Below, one piece after another: positions 61,003 to 64,000 of a stretch of DNA of 64,000 nt. Location: positions 525,070-589,069 of the forward strand of contig NZ_CANMSY010000003.1 in the NCBI RefSeq assembly GCF_947500705.1, read 5' to 3'. Each line of letters begins with the position of its first letter. The stretch's first letter is position 1. The stretch is from an uncultured Brachybacterium sp. GTDB taxonomy: Bacteria > Actinomycetota > Actinomycetes > Actinomycetales > Dermabacteraceae. A program made the position numbers and the translations under genes. The notes below the pieces were generated by a model. The model did not search any database. It worked only from the letters and a program-made list of their open reading frames with translations, and was not told the DNA's origin.

Positions 61003-61724
61003 GCCCACTGCTCCCGCTGGTCCCACCGCTGCCGCTGCGCGCTGTCCGCGAGCATCACCTCGCCCCCGCTGACAGGACCGTGTGGCCCGCGACCCTCGCT
61101 CCCGTGCGCGAGATCCTGGACGAGGGGCTCGAGCTCGGGCAGGTCACGGTGCTCACCGGGGACAACGGGGCCGGCAAGTCGACCCTCGTCGAAGCGATCG
61201 CCGGTGCGTACGGACTGAACCCCGAGGGCGGCGGCACCGGGGCGATGCACGCCACGCGCGCCACCGAGTCGCCGCTGGCCGAGCACCTGCAGCTGGTGCG
61301 CGGCGCCGGCGCTGCGAAGTCCGGGTTCTTCCTGCGGGCCGAGACCATGCATTCCCTGTTCACCTACTACGAGGAGATCGGGGTGGGTGGGATGATGCAT
61401 GAGCGCAGCCACGGGGAGTCCTTCCTCGAGCTGGTCACCGAACGCTCCCGCATCCGCGGCCTCTGGCTGCTGGACGAACCCGAATCCGCCCTGTCGCTGC
61501 CCGGCTGCCTGGCTCTGCTGGGGCTCCTGCGAGAGCTGGTGGAGAACGGCTCCCAGATCCTCCTGTCCACCCACTCCCCGGTGCTCGCCGCGCTGCCGGG
61601 GGCGGAGCTGTACGAGGTCGGGGAGTGGGGCCTGCGCCGCACCGCCTACGACGACCTCACCCTGGTGCGCACCTGGCGCAGCTTCCTCGACGCCCCGCAG
61701 CGCTTCCTGCGACACCTGGACTGA
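60999..61724 (+). CDS. AAA-family (ABC/SMC-like) ATPase
   Basis: A 241-residue ATPase with Walker A GDNGAGKST and late Walker B LWLLDEPESALS, then LLSTHSPVLAALPGAELYE (D-loop and switch regions). It has no membrane part and no ABC signature of importers, and resembles the predicted AAA_21-type ATPases found alone in many bacteria. The GTG overlaps the GNAT stop by four bases, so the two are co-translated. Function unknown. Confidence 0.82.
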   Translation: MSPLLPLVPPLPLRAVREHHLAPADRTVWPATLAPVREILDEGLELGQVTVLTGDNGAGKSTLVEAIAGAYGLNPEGGGTGAMHATRATESPLAEHLQLVRGAGAAKSGFFLRAETMHSLFTYYEEIGVGGMMHERSHGESFLELVTERSRIRGLWLLDEPESALSLPGCLALLGLLRELVENGSQILLSTHSPVLAALPGAELYEVGEWGLRRTAYDDLTLVRTWRSFLDAPQRFLRHLD

Positions 61725-61729
61725 GCCGC

Positions 61730-62413
61730 TCAGGGCTGCAGGCGGTGCCGCTCCCATCCGCCGTCGGGCGCCGCGGTGTAGAGGATCCGGTCGTGGACGC
61801 GATGCGGGCGGCCCTGCCAGAACTCGAGGGTCTGCGGACGCACTCGCAGCCCGCCCCAGAACGGTGGTCGCGGCACCGGCCCGCCCGTGAACCGCTCCTC
61901 GACAGCCGCGTACTGCGCCTCGAGCCCCTCCCGTGAGGCGATGGACCGCGACTGATGGGAGGCCCAGGCCCCCAGCTGGGAGCCGCGCGGTCGCTGCTCC
62001 CAGTAGGCATCGGACTCCGCCGCGGAGACCTCTTCCACGGAGCCCTCGATCCGCACCTGCCGCTGCAGCGGATACCAGGGCAGCAGCAGCGCGGCCTGCG
62101 GCGTGGCCCGGACCTCACGACACTTGTCGGAGTCCAGGTTCGTGTACACGACGAAGCCGTCACCGTCGTGCGCTTTCAGCAGCACGGTGCGGGAGCGAGG
62201 ACGGGGCGCGCCGTCCGCGTCGAGCGCCACGGTGGAGAGCACCACGGCCGACGGCTCCGACAGATCCCCGTGCTCCTCGCGGCGGGCGAAGGCCTCCGCC
62301 AGCCAGAGATCGAACAGGGCCAGCGGATCGGCCGGGGCATCATCGGGCAGCGACCCGGCGAGGTAGTCGGTGCGCTCCCCGGCGAGCAGCGGGAGGGCGG
62401 GAAGGTCGGGCAT
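61730..62413 (-). CDS. pdxH: Pyridoxamine 5'-phosphate oxidase (PdxH)
   Basis: PdxH oxidises pyridoxine or pyridoxamine 5'-phosphate to PLP with FMN. The 227-residue protein has VVLSTVALDADGAPRPRSRTVLLK (core RSRTVLL), FVVYTNLDSDKCREV, LPWYPLQRQVRIEG and WGGLRVRPQTLEFWQGRPHRVHDR, the last near the C-terminus. ATG 62413 is taken because AGGAG lies six to seven bases upstream; ATG 62446 and neighbours are in-frame alternatives without a site. Confidence 0.93.
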   Translation of the reverse strand: MPDLPALPLLAGERTDYLAGSLPDDAPADPLALFDLWLAEAFARREEHGDLSEPSAVVLSTVALDADGAPRPRSRTVLLKAHDGDGFVVYTNLDSDKCREVRATPQAALLLPWYPLQRQVRIEGSVEEVSAAESDAYWEQRPRGSQLGAWASHQSRSIASREGLEAQYAAVEERFTGGPVPRPPFWGGLRVRPQTLEFWQGRPHRVHDRILYTAAPDGGWERHRLQP

Positions 62414-62473
62414 CGGGGTCTCCTGTCCCTCGGTGGCCATCATCATCTCGCGGCTGCGATGCCCGCGGACTGA

Positions 62474-62824
62474 TCACCCCGAAATCGCGGGGTCACCCTC
62501 CGCGATGGCCCGCAGTGCGGCGAGATGCCCGGCGAGGGCGGCGTGACCTTTCACGGTGAGCGAGACCCAGGTCAGCCGACGGGCGTCATCCCGTACGGGT
62601 GAGAACTCCTTGCGCAGCTTCACCAGTTCTGCGTCGGCCAGCAGCTTGAGGTTCTTCGAGAGGTTCGCGTCCTTCAGCTGCAGGGTGTCGCGCAGCACCG
62701 AGAACTCGACCTCGCTCATCGGCCGCAGCATTCCGCAGATCCGGAGGCGCACCGGGGCGTGGATGAGCTCGTGGAACGCCGGTGCGGGGTCCTGCCCGGC
62801 TCGGGGAGCGGAAGCCCTGCTCAT
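62474..62824 (-). CDS. Winged-helix transcriptional regulator
   Basis: A 116-residue DNA-binding protein of the MarR/ArsR-like winged-helix type (HTH_34 group). HAPVRLRICGMLRPMSEVEFSVLRDTL holds the first helices and LKDANLSKNLKLLADAELVKLRKEF the recognition helix. VSLTVKGHAALAGHL follows the wing. It is co-translated with the membrane protein upstream (four-base overlap), so it is likely to control this operon. The ligand is unknown. Confidence 0.85.
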   Translation of the reverse strand: MSRASAPRAGQDPAPAFHELIHAPVRLRICGMLRPMSEVEFSVLRDTLQLKDANLSKNLKLLADAELVKLRKEFSPVRDDARRLTWVSLTVKGHAALAGHLAALRAIAEGDPAISG

Positions 62825-63381
62825 CGCTGCGACTGCGCGGGCGACGAGGCGGGCGAGGGGGAGGAGAGATCAGAGCGCAGTGCCGCGTCGTATCGGCGCC
62901 CCAGCCCCACGGTCGCGAGGAAGCCGAGCACTGCGGGCACCAGCACCCACCACGGGGAGAGCCCGCCGATCTTCATCAGCGCCCCGGAGGCCATCAGCAC
63001 GATCAGCGTCACCACGAGCAGCACCATCATGCGCCGGCTGCGGGGGCCGGCGGGCCCGGACATCCAGACCTTGTATCGGCTGGTGTAGGCCTTGATCAGG
63101 AAGGGGATCCAGATGATGATCAGCGCGATCACGATCGTGGAGCTGACCCCGGGCAGAGACTGGGCGCCGATGGCGCCGGCCACCATGGCACCGAGGATGG
63201 GGTGATACCACCATGGCGTGACCAGCCGCGCGGCGAGCTGGCTGGAATCGGTGTCGAGGGAGTCCAGCGCGGCGCGGGCTTCTGCGGCGGAAGGAGCGCT
63301 CTCGGAGCTGACTGCTGCGCCATCAGCGGTGCCGTCCCCGGGGCCGCCGTCGGTGCCGTGTCGCGGCAAGTCGTTTTCCAT
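62821..63381 (-). CDS. Membrane protein with four helices, partner of the regulator
   Basis: A 186-residue protein. A hydrophilic N-terminus (about 50 residues) is followed by YHPILGAMVAGAIGAQSL, VSSTIVIALIIIWIPFLI, RRMMVLLVVTLIVLMASGAL and WWVLVPAVLGFLATVGLG. It fits the pattern of small membrane proteins paired with HTH_34 regulators in actinobacteria; function unknown. ATG 63381 coincides with a predicted transcription start. Confidence 0.72.
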   Translation of the reverse strand: MENDLPRHGTDGGPGDGTADGAAVSSESAPSAAEARAALDSLDTDSSQLAARLVTPWWYHPILGAMVAGAIGAQSLPGVSSTIVIALIIIWIPFLIKAYTSRYKVWMSGPAGPRSRRMMVLLVVTLIVLMASGALMKIGGLSPWWVLVPAVLGFLATVGLGRRYDAALRSDLSSPSPASSPAQSQR

Positions 63382-63421
63382 AATGGAAACTCTAGGAGTC
63401 ACTTCACGGTTCGTCAAGTGA
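63375..63421 (-). promoter_or_regulatory. Promoter with two palindromes, leaderless operon
   Basis: On the minus strand TTGACG (63412-63417) and TAGAGT (63389-63394) are spaced by 17 bp, and the A of the ATG is eight bases after the -10. TTTCCAT-A-ATGGAAA (63375-63389) is a 15-bp palindrome over the start codon and transcript start. A second inverted repeat, TCACTT-N11-AAGTGA (63399-63421), overlaps the -35. Either could be the operator of the regulator in this operon. Confidence 0.75.
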
Positions 63422-63462
63422 TTGGTGAGGGAGGCCCGCGCATCGCCGACGACGGGGCCGCG

Positions 63463-63537
63463 GACGACGACACAGCGGACGACGACACAGCGGCCGACGG
63501 CATCGCGGCCGACGACACAGCGGCCGACCGCCCCGCG
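63463..63537. repeat. 15-bp tandem repeat, five copies
   Basis: GACGACGACACAGCG occurs twice exactly and is followed by three related 15-bp units (GCCGACGGCATCGCG, GCCGACGACACAGCG, GCCGACCGCCCCGCG). It lies upstream of the membrane-protein operon in the gap 63382-63551 and appears non-coding. Confidence 0.85.
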
Positions 63538-63551
63538 GGCGGCAGAGACTC

Positions 63552-63890
63552 TCAGGCTGCCGCGAGATGTCCGCGGCCGTGGCGCGGGCGGCGATGCACC
63601 CCGGGCTCGCGCAGCAGGGAGGAGAGCCGGCCCCGGTGGCTGCGGTGAGTCGCCGCAGGCGCAGTTGCCGCCGGCGGAGTCGCCGCAGGGAGCGGGGCCG
63701 ACTGCGAGGGCAGGGCCGTGACCTCGAGGGTGCTGGGATCCTGGCCGCGCGTGGCGGCCCGAGCCTTCGCGGCGCGCACCTGCTGCAGCGACTCGACGTC
63801 TCCCCAGGCGGCGGGCAGCGGTCGGTAGTCGATGAGGTGATCCTCGGCGGTGGCTCGGGTGCGGCTGGTGGCGAAAGTTGCGTTTCTCAT
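63552..63890 (-). CDS. Hypothetical Ala/Pro-rich protein
   Basis: A 112-residue product starting MRNATFATSRTRATAEDHLIDYRPLP. The first 50 residues look like a coding segment (AWGDVESLQQVRAAKARAAT), followed by a Pro/Ala/Thr-rich part and a basic His/Arg-rich end. GACAGT six bases before ATG 63890 resembles the start region of the peroxidase gene. No family was recognised, and the last third may not be under selection. Confidence 0.42.
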   Translation of the reverse strand: MRNATFATSRTRATAEDHLIDYRPLPAAWGDVESLQQVRAAKARAATRGQDPSTLEVTALPSQSAPLPAATPPAATAPAATHRSHRGRLSSLLREPGVHRRPRHGRGHLAAA

Positions 63891-64000
63891 GACTCCACTG
63901 TCCGTCGCGGCAGTTGAGTCCCACATAGTGGTGTAGCGCGGTGGCCCCGTGATCGTCTCTGACGAGGACGCGGCCACCGTGTGATCCTTCGAGTCAACCT

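Noticed and set aside
62782-63648. Plus-strand open frame with a DDDTA repeat
   Set aside because: It runs antisense to the regulator operon and through its promoter, has no start signal, and the repeat merely happens to be open in all frames.

Overview
The window is very GC-rich, with codon third positions almost always G or C, dense genes, many GTG starts, ATGA/GTGA overlaps and abundant actinobacterial families (DUF222-HNH, DtxR-type iron box, HutH with a Cys-Ser-Gly cofactor triad). This points to an actinomycete of the Micrococcales; a Brachybacterium-like (Dermabacteraceae) chromosome is my best guess, by inference only. No rRNA, tRNA, insertion sequence, prophage or CRISPR array was recognised.

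Layout. 1-5340: end of a TauE/SafE permease, a GNAT acetyltransferase, hutG, a formate/nitrite-family channel, an IclR regulator, and an ohrR-ohr-DoxX peroxide-stress operon. 5614-11714: histidine catabolism (hutU-hutI-YjiH permease-hutH); with hutG this completes histidine to glutamate plus formamide. 11847-25021: mixed housekeeping and membrane genes (CPBP protease, TerC, M4 metalloprotease, SDR, DUF488, isochorismatase-fold hydrolase, two EamA exporters, NCS1 permease, FUSC, methyltransferase, DoxX, an anchored protein of unknown function). 25206-29455: an iron-siderophore ABC importer behind a DtxR/IdeR-like box and closed by a strong hairpin. 29532-36668: aldo/keto reductase, an LssY_C membrane protein, an APC amino-acid permease, a universal stress protein and a Tat-exported PhoX-type phosphatase. 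36846-39674: a rearranged locus with an intact nhaA, a small membrane protein, a 5'-truncated second PhoX fused to three SLH repeats, and an 80-bp nhaA relic. 39807-45974: a six-gene Mrp Na+/H+ antiporter operon (A/B fused, C, D, E, F, G). 46026-63890: PhzF, prolyl oligopeptidase, two serine hydrolases, glutathione peroxidase, a DUF222-HNH protein whose tail runs antisense through an APH-type kinase gene, a glutamine amidotransferase, a GH25 lysozyme, a DsbA-like protein, a GNAT/AAA pair, pdxH, and a membrane-protein/winged-helix pair.

How the genes work together. Histidine entering the cell (probably through the YjiH-family permease) is degraded by HutH, HutU, HutI and HutG. The FNT channel divergent from hutG may handle the C1 product or formate derived from it, and the IclR protein is a candidate regulator. 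Mrp and NhaA both handle Na+/H+ balance. PhoX and its truncated paralogue belong to phosphate scavenging at the cell surface.

The most notable signals are: (i) the phoX-nhaA duplication and decay; (ii) a repeated start architecture, a -10-like hexamer 6-8 nt before ATG/GTG at about 18 genes, predicting widespread leaderless mRNAs; (iii) two tiny leaderless upstream ORFs (10 and 14 codons) whose stops overlap the start of the following gene; (iv) palindromes sitting on such promoters (ohrR and the 63381 operon); and (v) many short tandem repeats of 7-24 bp, in spacers and in coding linkers. I found no clear candidate for a wholly new multi-gene system. The items above are the best leads.
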